Below are positions 44,916-53,655 of a DNA stretch of 64,000 nucleotides, piece after piece. The stretch covers positions 186,001-250,000 of the forward strand of contig JAYOKZ010000001.1 of the NCBI GenBank assembly GCA_038120095.1, in the 5' to 3' direction. The notes beneath the pieces were generated by a model. The model saw only the letters and a list, made by a program, of their open reading frames with translations. It did not search any database and had not been told where the DNA came from. Origin of the DNA: UBA2589 sp038120095. GTDB taxonomy: Bacteria; Gemmatimonadota; Gemmatimonadetes; Longimicrobiales; Gaopeijiaceae. Both the position numbers and the translations under genes were made by a program. Numbering within the stretch: position 1 is the first letter of the stretch; each line of letters begins with the position of its first letter.

Positions 44916-45469
44916 CCTCGACCCGTCACCCGGTCCATCCGCTCGCGATCCTGCTTCTCGCGACGGTATGCGCCAGCGCCGCGTGCACCCCCGAACAGCC
45001 GCCCCGCCCGGGCGATCGCGTCCCCGACTCGACGATGGAGGTGATTGACGCGACACGATCGGGCTGGTCGAGGGGCGACCGCATCCGATTGTCCGACCTC
45101 GAAGGCCGTCCGGTGCTGATCGATTTCTGGGCCTCCTGGTGTCCACCGTGTCTCGAGCAGCACGGGCACGTGAGCGACGTCGCGGAGCGGTACGGTGATC
45201 GAATCGTGGTTCTGGGGGTTCTGATCGACGACAGCCCATCCAACGCACTTCGATGGATGGAGGAGCAGGGCGCGGCGTACCCGACCGTTCAGGAAATCGA
45301 CGGAGCCCTCGAAGACGCGTTCTGGATACCGGCCACGGGCCTGCCCCACCTCGCCCTGCTCGACCGGGAGCGACGGCTGGTCTGGCACAGACTCGGGGCT
45401 TCAGCCACCGGGATTCCGGAGAGTGTGCTGACTCGACTGGATGACATGGCACCCGAGAACCCGAGATAG
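44912..45469 (+). CDS. TlpA/ResA-like thioredoxin-fold lipoprotein
   Basis: 185 residues; lipobox ASAAC25, then a thioredoxin fold of the TlpA-like/AhpC-TSA class: LSDLEGRPVLIDFWASWCPPC with the redox pair C77-C80, VVLGVLIDDSP, and TGLPHLALLDRERRLVW with the cis-proline region. Such proteins reduce disulfides outside the cytoplasm, for example during cytochrome c maturation, which would suit the c-type cytochrome at 18.3 kb. No maturation genes are adjacent. Confidence 0.9.
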   Translation: MTSTRHPVHPLAILLLATVCASAACTPEQPPRPGDRVPDSTMEVIDATRSGWSRGDRIRLSDLEGRPVLIDFWASWCPPCLEQHGHVSDVAERYGDRIVVLGVLIDDSPSNALRWMEEQGAAYPTVQEIDGALEDAFWIPATGLPHLALLDRERRLVWHRLGASATGIPESVLTRLDDMAPENPR

Positions 45470-45499
45470 GCGATCGACTCACCGTGCCCGCGGCGAGTT

Positions 45500-45518
45500 G
45501 TCGGGCCTGGTGCCCGAC
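45500..45518. terminator. hairpin between convergent genes
   Basis: Perfect 7-bp stem GTCGGGC/GCCCGAC, loop CTGGT, followed by TTCCT on the plus strand. It is 31 bases past the TlpA-like stop and before the stop of the CoA ligase on the other strand. Confidence 0.5.
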
Positions 45519-45606
45519 TTCCTGAGGGTCATGGATCCCGCACGGCCGGAATCCGCCGAGGTGCGGTCCACCACGTTGCGGCCTTTCCCGCCCTCCCCGC
45601 GATCCC

Positions 45607-47163
45607 CTACCGCAGTCGGAAACGCTGAATCTTGCCGGTCGCGGTCTTCGGGAGCTGGTCCACGAACTCGATCCAGCGGGGGCGCTTGTACGCCGCCATC
45701 CGATCGACACAGTGTTCGACCAGCCGCTGCACCATGTCATCTCCGGCATCGCCCGGCTCGTTCAGCACGACGTACGCCCTCGGCTTCACCAGACCCGCGT
45801 TGTCTTCCGCGCCGACCACGGCGCACTCGAGCACTGCATCGTGTTCGATCAGGGTGCTCTCGACCTCTACGGGCGACACCCAGATGCCTCCGACCTTGAG
45901 CATGTCGTCGCTACGGCCCGCGTGCCAGAAATACCCGTCCTCGTCTTCGTAGTACTTGTCACCCGTGTCCAGCCACTCGCCCTTGAAGACGTCCCGTGAG
46001 CGCTCGGCCTGGTGCAGATAGAAGAGCGCCGCCGTTTCTCCCTTGATCTGGAGGGTGCCGACCTCACCCGGGGGGACGAGGAGACCCTCGTCATCCACGA
46101 TCCGGCACTCGTACCCCGGCACGGGCTTCCCACTGCTGCCCGGTCGGATGTCGCCCGGCCGGTTCGAGATGAAGATGTGGAAATTTTCGGTCGAGCCGAT
46201 TCCGTCGATGATCTCCAGTCCGGTACGCGCATGGAAGCCCTGCCACACTGGCGCAGGCAACGCTTCGCCCGCGGAAACACCGAGCCGGAGCGACGACAGA
46301 TCGTAGCGATCCGTGAAATCGTCGATGGCCAGAATCGAGGCATAGCCGGTCGGTGCGTTGTAGAGGATCGTTGGCTTGAACCGATCGATCACGGTGAGGA
46401 CGTCAGCCGCCTGACGGGGACTGCCCCCATAGAGGACGACGGACGCCCCCACCCACCACGGGAACAGGAGATTTCCACCGAGTCCGAACGTGAAGAACAG
46501 CTTGGCGACGGAAAACGTTCGATCCTCTGCCGTGAGGCCAAGCACATCTGCACCCCACAACTGCGCGGTCAGCGCATAATCACGGTGGGCATGATAGATG
46601 CCCTTCGGTTGGCCGGTCGTGCCGCTCGAATAGTTGAGAGTCCCGAAGTCGTCACGGTGTACGCGCTCCACCGAAAGCTCCTCGCTCTCCCCTTCGATCC
46701 ATCGCTCGTAGGAAAGCCCATCCTCCACCGTCCCGTCGCCCCCGACGACCACGACGTGCTCCACGCGCGTCTCGTCGTTCATTGCCTCACCCGCGACACC
46801 GCGCAACGAGCTATGCACGAGGAGGAGACGTGCGTCCGAATCGATCAGGATGTGTCGAAGTTCACGAGCCGTCAGCAGCGTATTCATGCCAACGGCGACT
46901 GCCCCGACCTTCAGGCAGGCGAAGAACGAAATCGCCCACTCGGCGCAATCGAGGCAGAGGATCGCAACACGATCACCCGGTCGCACACCGAGTGACTTCA
47001 ACGCGTTACCCGCGCGATTCACCTCGGCGGAAACCTCCCGAAAGGTCAGCTCACGCTCTGCAGTGATGAGCGCTGGAGAGTCGGCCCGGTCCTCGAGATT
47101 TCGCTCGAGTATGTCGACCGCGTTGTACCAGACCGGAAGATCCGATGCGCGCCTCGGGATCAC
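45607..47163 (-). CDS. benzoate-CoA ligase-like acyl-CoA synthetase (AMP-forming)
   Basis: 518 residues of the ANL adenylate-forming family. Seen: the AMP-binding loop LNYSSGTTGQPKG, FFTFGLGGNLLFPWWVGAS and PTGYASIL, which recall benzoate-CoA ligases, IIDGIGSTENFHIFISNRPGDIRPGSSGKPVPGY, the hinge WLDTGDKYYEDEDGYFWHAGRSDDMLKVGGIWVSP, and the catalytic lysine in LPKTATGKIQRF. It activates an aromatic or other carboxylic acid as CoA thioester; the substrate is not certain. Start GTG 47163 overlaps the stop of the Lrp-sensor gene as GTGA, so the two are coupled. Confidence 0.9.
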   Translation of the reverse strand: MIPRRASDLPVWYNAVDILERNLEDRADSPALITAERELTFREVSAEVNRAGNALKSLGVRPGDRVAILCLDCAEWAISFFACLKVGAVAVGMNTLLTARELRHILIDSDARLLLVHSSLRGVAGEAMNDETRVEHVVVVGGDGTVEDGLSYERWIEGESEELSVERVHRDDFGTLNYSSGTTGQPKGIYHAHRDYALTAQLWGADVLGLTAEDRTFSVAKLFFTFGLGGNLLFPWWVGASVVLYGGSPRQAADVLTVIDRFKPTILYNAPTGYASILAIDDFTDRYDLSSLRLGVSAGEALPAPVWQGFHARTGLEIIDGIGSTENFHIFISNRPGDIRPGSSGKPVPGYECRIVDDEGLLVPPGEVGTLQIKGETAALFYLHQAERSRDVFKGEWLDTGDKYYEDEDGYFWHAGRSDDMLKVGGIWVSPVEVESTLIEHDAVLECAVVGAEDNAGLVKPRAYVVLNEPGDAGDDMVQRLVEHCVDRMAAYKRPRWIEFVDQLPKTATGKIQRFRLR

Positions 47164-47429
47164 GGAGCAAACATCCCCTCGATCTCCTCTCGCGAGTACA
47201 CCCGAAACGCGATCAGCGTCTCCGTGCTCGCGACCCCGTCCAGGTGCCGGATCTTGCCGCTTACGATATCGGCGACATCCTGGTTCTCCCGAACCCGAAG
47301 GATCGCAACCAGGTCGTACCGACCCGCGACGGAGAAGACCTCCGGAACCCCATCGATCTCGACGAGTTGCCGGGCGAGGTCCTGAATCTTGTCTGCTTCA
47401 GCTTCGATGAGGACGACGGCACTGACCAT
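47160..47429 (-). CDS. Lrp/AsnC ligand-binding domain protein without DNA-binding domain
   Basis: 89 residues equal to the RAM/ligand-binding half of Lrp/AsnC regulators: MVSAVVLIEAEADKIQDLARQL, VPEVFSVAGRYDLVAILRVRE and the final STETLIAFRVYSREEIEGMF. There is no helix-turn-helix. It is first in a coupled pair with the CoA ligase. Such stand-alone domains form oligomers that bind amino acids or aromatic acids. Allosteric sensing for the ligase is inference. Confidence 0.85.
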   Translation of the reverse strand: MVSAVVLIEAEADKIQDLARQLVEIDGVPEVFSVAGRYDLVAILRVRENQDVADIVSGKIRHLDGVASTETLIAFRVYSREEIEGMFAP

Positions 47430-47605
47430 GGTTCGGGTTGGGAAAGAGTGAGTGAGGCAGATCGAACGTGCATTCCCGTCACATCATGAAGCATGACCGG
47501 GGGCGGGGAAAGCGCAGGTCTTCGACGGGAACGCCATTGATCGCCAAGGTCGGGAGACGACGCGACGCAGGGGACCCGCAACGACCGGTGCGACCCACGT
47601 ACCCA

Positions 47606-49594
47606 TCAGGCCCGCACGACCAGCTCGTCGATGAACATCCAGCCACTGATCCCCGAGCCCGGATGCCACGACGGCAGGGCCTCGTGACCACTCGCGTGAA
47701 CGCGGATGTAGCGGACCGCATCACCTCCGACGTATGTGGAAAGAACTTCTGCGCGCACGTCACCGTCGGGGCTCGGGGTCCGCTCCACGACCTCGAGATC
47801 CCTCCACCGCTCTCCATCCTCGGATACCGCAAACGCAACGCGGCTCGGCAGGAAGATCCACGCGGCCTGATTCTGAAGGCAATCGAGTCCGACACTCGAC
47901 AGGCGCATCGCAGCGGGCAGCTCGACCGTCGCCTCGAAGGCGACCCCGTCGTAGGCGAGCCATCGCCCATCCCTGAAGTCACCTGAACCCAGCCGGCCAT
48001 CCAGGAGGGCGCCGGGGCCGGCACCGGGATAGCGGGGGTCGGTTGGTGATGCGCCCACGACCGTAGCACCGACCCCGTCATGCCGGACCGAATCACCCCG
48101 TCCGAGTCCGTGCCGACCCGGCGGGCGTACCTCGCTCCCCTCACGCTGTGTGAGTCGGTCACCGAGCATCCGGCGGGCCTCCTCGGCCAGGGCATCGAGT
48201 CGGCGCACCACATCCGGATGATCTCCGGACACATCCACCGCCTCACCCACGTCGAATTCGAGGTCGTAGAGCGCGGCCTCGACGGTCGGAAAGGCGTACG
48301 GGCCGGGGTGGCCGTCCATGCCGGGCTCGACACCGACGTACGACCGGGTCCGATGCTCGAAGACGCGCTTCCACTTCCCTTCCCGGACGGCTCTCAACTC
48401 CCCGGTATAGTAGTAGAGGAAGTCGGTCCGGGGCTCGGCTTCCTCCTCCCCCAGGAGCAGGGGCAGCAGGCTTACGCCGTCGATGGGCTGATCGGGAAGA
48501 GGCGCGCCCGTGATCGCTGCCACGGTGGGAAGCACGTCGACCGTCGAAGCCAGCCTGTCGCACACGCTCCCCGGAGGGATCCGCCCGGGCCACCGCATGA
48601 TCGCCGGGACTCGGGGGCCACCCTCGAAGGCCGTTCCCTTTCCCTCGCGAAGCGGGCCGACCGAGCCCGCGTGGTTCCCGAAGTTCAGCCACGGCCCGTT
48701 ATCACTCGTGAAGACGACCAGCGTATCGTCCGTCACACCGTTTCGATCGAGTGCCTCGAGAACCTGCCCGGTCGACCAGTCCATCTCCTGCATTACGTCG
48801 CCGTACAGGCCCTGGTCGCTCGAGCCCCGGAATCTCTCGGACACGCCCAGAGGGACATGGGGCATCGAGTGGGCGAGGTAGAGAAAGAATGGGCGGTCAC
48901 CGTTCCGATCGATGAAGTCGACGGCGCGTTCCGTATAGCGGACCGTGAGTCGGTCCTGGTCCGACAGCTCGTCGACCGTCTCGATCGTCTGATTTCCTTC
49001 GATGAGCGGTAAAGGTGGATACCCGCTCAGGCTGCCCTCCGTCACGGCAACCCCATCGAAGTCGACCGGCCACATATCGTTCGAATACGGCAGCCCGAAG
49101 TACTCGTCGAAGCCATGCTGCAGAGGCAGGAACTCCGGGAGGTGTCCCAGATGCCACTTGCCGACGGCCGACGTGGCATAGCCCCGCGACTTCAGGAGTT
49201 CCGCGATCGTCACCTCGTCCGGATTCAGACCGACCTGGGCTGCAGGCGTCAGCGCTCCGAAGATCGACACACGCGGTGCGTAACAACCGGTCAGCAGCGA
49301 CGCTCTCGACGCAGAGCACACACCTTCGGAGGCATGGAAATCAGTGAACCGCATCCCCTCTTCAGCAAGCCGATCGAGGTGCGGCGTGGTGAAGCCGACC
49401 GCCCCGAAGGAGCCGACATCGGCGTATCCCTGATCGTCGGCGAAGATCACGACGACGTTCGTGGGGCGAGTGCGGGCAAGGCACCCGCTCAGCCAACCCG
49501 GTGCCGCCAGGACGAGCCCTGCCGAACCCGTTCGCGCGAGGAACGTTCGCCTCGACGGCAAGGTGTTCGAACCCACAGGCACACGTACCGTCAC
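47606..49594 (-). CDS. Tat-exported Cys-type sulfatase with discoidin-like C-terminus
   Basis: 662 residues from GTG 49594, whose GTGA overlaps the stop of the upstream sulfatase. Tat motif SRRTFLARTGSAG followed by SGC38. Sulfatase fold with metal residues D53 and D54, the formylglycine site C93-S-A-S-R97 (LLTG follows), GKWHLG, HSMPHVPL and SDNGPW. The alanine in place of the usual proline of CxPxR is a less common variant. From about residue 520 the chain shows a discoidin (F5/8 C)-like beta domain ending SGWMFIDELVV, possibly for carbohydrate binding. Likely acts on a sulfated glycan outside the cell. Confidence 0.88.
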   Translation of the reverse strand: MTVRVPVGSNTLPSRRTFLARTGSAGLVLAAPGWLSGCLARTRPTNVVVIFADDQGYADVGSFGAVGFTTPHLDRLAEEGMRFTDFHASEGVCSASRASLLTGCYAPRVSIFGALTPAAQVGLNPDEVTIAELLKSRGYATSAVGKWHLGHLPEFLPLQHGFDEYFGLPYSNDMWPVDFDGVAVTEGSLSGYPPLPLIEGNQTIETVDELSDQDRLTVRYTERAVDFIDRNGDRPFFLYLAHSMPHVPLGVSERFRGSSDQGLYGDVMQEMDWSTGQVLEALDRNGVTDDTLVVFTSDNGPWLNFGNHAGSVGPLREGKGTAFEGGPRVPAIMRWPGRIPPGSVCDRLASTVDVLPTVAAITGAPLPDQPIDGVSLLPLLLGEEEAEPRTDFLYYYTGELRAVREGKWKRVFEHRTRSYVGVEPGMDGHPGPYAFPTVEAALYDLEFDVGEAVDVSGDHPDVVRRLDALAEEARRMLGDRLTQREGSEVRPPGRHGLGRGDSVRHDGVGATVVGASPTDPRYPGAGPGALLDGRLGSGDFRDGRWLAYDGVAFEATVELPAAMRLSSVGLDCLQNQAAWIFLPSRVAFAVSEDGERWRDLEVVERTPSPDGDVRAEVLSTYVGGDAVRYIRVHASGHEALPSWHPGSGISGWMFIDELVVRA

Positions 49595-51123
49595 CGCTGG
49601 TACGGCACCGGGTCTTCCGCCGGAACGCCGAAGTGCACGCGCATCGAGTCCAGTCGCGTCGTCAGACGAGCCTGAACCGATGCGTACTCCGGCGACCCGA
49701 AGACACTGCGGAGCTCGTCGGGATCCGCCTCCAGATCGAAGAGCTCCCACTCGTCGATCTCATAGTAGTGGATCAGCTTGTGAGTCCCGGTGCGGATCCC
49801 GTAGTGCCTGCGCACCATGTGCGGGCCAGGGTACTCGAAGTACTGATAGTAGATGGCATCCCGCCAGTCGGGCGGCGTCTCCCCCCGAAGAAGCGGCACC
49901 AGGCTCGAACCCTGCATCGACTCGGGAATCGCGACGCCGGCGAGATCCAGGAAGGTCTCTGCGATATCGAGATTCTGAACCAGCGCATCGTTGCGAACGC
50001 CCGCACTCACCGAGGCCGGCCACCGGACGATCAGGGGCGTCCTCAGCGATTCCTCGTACATCCACCGCTTGTCGTACCACCCGTGATCGCCCAGGAAGAA
50101 GCCCTGATCCGACAGGTAGACGACCACGGTGTTATCCGTGAGACCCTCGACATCGAGATAGTCGAGGACGCGACCGAGGTTCTCGTCGACCGAGGCGATG
50201 GACCGAAGGTAGTCCTTGATATACCGCTGGTATTGCCATGAAGTCCGCTCGTCACCTTCGAGCCCTGCCGCCTCGAAGGCCGCGTTCCTCGGACCGTATG
50301 CCGCGTCCCAGGTTGCGAGCTGTCCCGGTGTGAGGTTCGCCGGCGCCACGAACTTCATGTCCCGCGGGCTCATGTGCTCGGCGATGGTCATTTCCTGCGT
50401 CAGTGCCGCGGACGTACGACCGGAGGCGTCGTCGAACAGCGTGCTCGGCTCCGGGATCTCCTCGTTCACGAAGAGATCCAGCTGTTCCGGCCCCGGCGCC
50501 CATTCGCGATGCGGCGCCTTGTGCTGGTACATGAGCAGGAACGGACGGTCTCCTTCGCGCTCCTCCCGCATCCAGCGAAGTGTGCGATCGGTGATGATGT
50601 CCGTCGTGTAGCCCTCGTAGGCGACGCTGTCGTCGGCGGAGAACAGGACCGGGTTGTAGTAGGGTCCCTGACCACGAAGCACTTCGAAGTGGTCGAAGCC
50701 CTCCGGAGCCACCTTGAGGTGCCACTTCCCGATCAGCGCCGTCTGGTAGCCGGCCTCCCGCAGAAGCTTCGGAAACGTCAGCGTCGTCGCGTGCAGCGTA
50801 TCGTAGTTGGTCGGCACTCCGTTCAGGTGCCCGTACTGACCGGTCAGGATCGTGGCTCGGCTCGGAGCGCAGATCGAGTTGGTGACGAACGCGTTTTCGA
50901 ACAGCATCCCCTCGGCCGCCAGTCGATCGATGTTCGGCGTCTCGTTGATCACCGACCCGTAGGCCGATACAGCATGCGCCGCGTGATCATCGGTGAAGAC
51001 CAGAAGGATGTTTGGCCGTGACGACGACTGCTCGGTGCACGCCCCGAGCGTACCGAACAGGAGACACGCGGCAGCAACTCGCACCCCGAGCCATGTCGTC
51101 AGAGTCCTGTCTCGTTTCCCCAT
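49591..51123 (-). CDS. Cys-type sulfatase lipoprotein
   Basis: 510 residues; lipobox GTLGAC29. D45 and D46 for the metal, formylglycine site C85-A-P-S-R89 with ATILTG, GKWHLK, QHKAPHREW and SDQGFFLGDHGWYDKRW, as in the iduronate/choline-sulfatase-like branch. The ATG at 51123 is preferred; GTG 51129 also has GGAGG close by. First gene of the minus-strand pair, with TATGTTCG 33 bases upstream. The presence of CxPxR means it needs a formylglycine-generating enzyme. Confidence 0.9.
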   Translation of the reverse strand: MGKRDRTLTTWLGVRVAAACLLFGTLGACTEQSSSRPNILLVFTDDHAAHAVSAYGSVINETPNIDRLAAEGMLFENAFVTNSICAPSRATILTGQYGHLNGVPTNYDTLHATTLTFPKLLREAGYQTALIGKWHLKVAPEGFDHFEVLRGQGPYYNPVLFSADDSVAYEGYTTDIITDRTLRWMREEREGDRPFLLMYQHKAPHREWAPGPEQLDLFVNEEIPEPSTLFDDASGRTSAALTQEMTIAEHMSPRDMKFVAPANLTPGQLATWDAAYGPRNAAFEAAGLEGDERTSWQYQRYIKDYLRSIASVDENLGRVLDYLDVEGLTDNTVVVYLSDQGFFLGDHGWYDKRWMYEESLRTPLIVRWPASVSAGVRNDALVQNLDIAETFLDLAGVAIPESMQGSSLVPLLRGETPPDWRDAIYYQYFEYPGPHMVRRHYGIRTGTHKLIHYYEIDEWELFDLEADPDELRSVFGSPEYASVQARLTTRLDSMRVHFGVPAEDPVPYQR

Positions 51124-51155
51124 CGTCACGCGTCCTCCATGTCGGGTCCCGGATC

Positions 51156-51163
51156 CGAACATA
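51156..51163 (-). promoter_or_regulatory. promoter-like TATGTTCG box of the sulfatase pair
   Basis: On the minus strand, 32 bases before the ATG at 51123. Overlaps the palindrome CGGATCCG at 51150-51157 in the shared divergent region. Confidence 0.42.
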
Positions 51164-51236
51164 CAGGCACTCGAGGCGGAGGCGAGTCATCCCGATTCCA
51201 TTGCGTCCCCGCATCGGACCGGGTCGATTCCCCGTC

Positions 51237-52286
51237 ATGTCGACCAAGCCACCGCCGACCCGACACGCTTCCCCCCTCGGGCACATCGTGCTGTTCGGAC
51301 TCGTCATGGTCGGCGCCCTCCCGCCCGGGTCGGACGCGCAGGCGATCCGGGGCGGCAAGCCCGAGACGCAGGAGATCCCGGGCACATCCGTGTCCTTCGA
51401 CATCGTTCTGCTGCCCGGCGGTTCGTTCGCCTTGGGCAGTCCGACGGGAGAGCCGGGGCGTGACGACGACGAAGGCCCCCAGCGTGCTCTGACGGTCGAA
51501 GCCTTCTGGATGAGCACCACGGAAGTCACCCATGAGGTGTTTTCCGCTTTCCGGGACCGACGCCTGGACGACAACGTCAGGGCCGATCCTGCCCTCCCCT
51601 TCGATGCCGACGCGATCTCGCGTCCGAGCCCTCCCTATGAGGATCCGGCCCATGGAATGGGTGGCACCGGCAGGCCAGCGACCGGCATGACCCGGACCGC
51701 TGCCCTGCATTTCGCTCGATGGCTCTCCGAGAAGACAGGCCGACTGTACCGTCTCCCGACGGAGATCGAGTGGGAATATGCATGCCGGGCCGGGCACGAC
51801 GACGCCTTCGGCCTCGGTGCGATGTCGGCGAACGAGACGGAGGCGATCCAAACCGCTATGTCGGACCGAGCGTGGTTCGGCCCGAACAGCGACGGATCAC
51901 TTCGGGACGTGGGGACGAAGACTCCAAACGCGTGGGGCGTCCACGACCTGCAGGGAAATGCCGCCGAGTGGACCCTCCACCCCTACGAGGCGAGCCTCTA
52001 CGCCTCCCTCTCGGACACGTCCATATCGGAGCGGGAGCCGAGCACCTCCGTCCGCGGTCGGGGGGTCGTCCGGGGTGGCGCGTTCGATGACGACTTGCAT
52101 CAGCTGCGTTGTGCCGACCGATTCGAGGAGACCCCGGCGTGGAAACGCAGGGATCCACAGGTACCGAAGAGTCGGTGGTGGAACACGGATTCGCCGCACG
52201 TCGGCATACGCCTCGTGAGTCCCGAGGGCGAATGGTCGACGGCTGACATCACGGCGTACTGGGACGAGATCCTCGGCGCGAACTGA
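51237..52286 (+). CDS. exported FGE-fold (SUMF1) protein missing one catalytic cysteine
   Basis: 349 residues; N-terminal hydrophobic export segment (GHIVLFGLVMVGALPPGSDAQ). FGE-sulfatase fold: FDIVLLPGGSFALGSP, VEAFWMSTTEVTHEVF, YRLPTEIEWEYACRAG, NAWGVHDLQGNAAEW and VVRGGAF near the C-terminus. In true FGE two cysteines five residues apart bind copper. Here C292 (RCADR) aligns with the second, but the position five before it is L287. So it may not make formylglycine. It is divergent from the two sulfatases and first in a plus-strand gene run. An alternative role is a SUMF1-like binding or iron-dependent enzyme. Confidence 0.85.
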   Translation: MSTKPPPTRHASPLGHIVLFGLVMVGALPPGSDAQAIRGGKPETQEIPGTSVSFDIVLLPGGSFALGSPTGEPGRDDDEGPQRALTVEAFWMSTTEVTHEVFSAFRDRRLDDNVRADPALPFDADAISRPSPPYEDPAHGMGGTGRPATGMTRTAALHFARWLSEKTGRLYRLPTEIEWEYACRAGHDDAFGLGAMSANETEAIQTAMSDRAWFGPNSDGSLRDVGTKTPNAWGVHDLQGNAAEWTLHPYEASLYASLSDTSISEREPSTSVRGRGVVRGGAFDDDLHQLRCADRFEETPAWKRRDPQVPKSRWWNTDSPHVGIRLVSPEGEWSTADITAYWDEILGAN

Positions 52287-52322
52287 AACTACGAACTACC
52301 CGAATCGATCGCTGGAGAAAGC

Positions 52323-53624
52323 ATGGACCGACGAGACTTCGTTCGAACCACGACTGCCACTCTCGGAGGGCTCTCGTTTGTCGGGCAGCCCCGATTCGCG
52401 CGGGCACAGCCATCGGGCATGGACCCGATACGCGTCGGACTCATCGGCTGCGGTGGGCGCGGGACGGGCGCGGCCGTGCAGGCGCTGAGTACGGACCAGG
52501 ACGTACAGCTCGTCGCGATGGGTGATGCGTTCGCGGACAACGTGGAGAATAGCTACCAGGCGCTGACGAACTTCGAGGATCTGGACCTCACTCCGCGCAT
52601 CAATGTGCCGCCCGAGCGCCGGTATTCGGGCTTCGACGCCTTCGAGCAGGTGATCCCGCACGCCGACGTGATCATTCTCGCCACACCACCGGGTTTTCGA
52701 CCGATCCACTTCGAGGCTGCCGTCAACGCGGGCAAACACGTGTTCATGGAGAAGCCCGTCGCAACGGATTCCCCGGGCGTACGACGCGTGCTGGAGAGTG
52801 CCGCAAAAGCCAGGGCAGACGGCCTCAACGTCGTGGTCGGACTGCAGCGCCATTACCAGACCATCTACAAGGAATGGGTCGACCGGATGCACGCCGGCAT
52901 GATCGGCGACATCACACTGGGCCGAGTCTACTGGAACAGCGGCGGGGTGTGGGTGAGGGAACGGCAGCCGGGCCAGACGGAGATGGAGTACCAGATGCGC
53001 AACTGGTATTACTTCAACTGGCTGTGCGGTGACCACATTGTCGAGCAGCACATTCACAACATCGACGTCGCCAACTGGGTCCTCGGCGGCCCCCCGGCGA
53101 GGGCGCAGGGACAGGGCGGGCGTGAAGTCCGGGATGGGCTCGAGCATGGTGAGATCTTCGACCACCATTTCGTCGAGTTCACGTACGATTCGGGCGCCAC
53201 GGTGCTCAGTCAGTGCCGGCACATGCCCGACTGCATGAACCGGGTGTCGGAGGCGTTCACCGGTTCGAACGGGAGTGCACCCGAGCCCGGCCGCATCGTC
53301 TCGGCGTCCGGACACACGCTCTTCGAGCACGACGACGCCGAAGACGCCAACCCCTATCAGGTCGAACACGACGAGTTGTTCGCGGCCGTGGCGGCCGGTC
53401 GCTTCCAGTACACCGACGGAGAAAACGGTGCGATCGCGACGATGACATCGATCCTCGGTCGCATGGCGACGTACTCGGGTCGCGTCGTGGAGTGGGACGA
53501 AGCGATGGCCTCCGACCTCAGTCTGATGCCGGAGCGATACGCGTGGGACGCGCCTCCCCCGGTCCTCCCGGATTCAGAGGGACGCTACGCCATCCCCGTG
53601 CCGGGGCACACTCGAGTTCTTTGA
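52323..53624 (+). CDS. Tat-exported Gfo/Idh/MocA family oxidoreductase
   Basis: 433 residues. Tat motif MDRRDFVRTTTATLGG, then a Rossmann nucleotide site GLIGCGGRGTGAA, the EKP motif in VFMEKPVATD, and the C-terminal beta-sheet domain with HIHNIDVANWVLGG and FDHHFVEFTYDSG. Tat export carries a protein folded with its NAD(P). It probably oxidises or epimerises a sugar or inositol derivative. It follows the FGE-fold gene by 36 bp and precedes apbE by 31 bp. Confidence 0.9.
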   Translation: MDRRDFVRTTTATLGGLSFVGQPRFARAQPSGMDPIRVGLIGCGGRGTGAAVQALSTDQDVQLVAMGDAFADNVENSYQALTNFEDLDLTPRINVPPERRYSGFDAFEQVIPHADVIILATPPGFRPIHFEAAVNAGKHVFMEKPVATDSPGVRRVLESAAKARADGLNVVVGLQRHYQTIYKEWVDRMHAGMIGDITLGRVYWNSGGVWVRERQPGQTEMEYQMRNWYYFNWLCGDHIVEQHIHNIDVANWVLGGPPARAQGQGGREVRDGLEHGEIFDHHFVEFTYDSGATVLSQCRHMPDCMNRVSEAFTGSNGSAPEPGRIVSASGHTLFEHDDAEDANPYQVEHDELFAAVAAGRFQYTDGENGAIATMTSILGRMATYSGRVVEWDEAMASDLSLMPERYAWDAPPPVLPDSEGRYAIPVPGHTRVL

Positions 53625-53655
53625 GCGTTCCTCACTCCGGGGCTCTCACGGCCCC

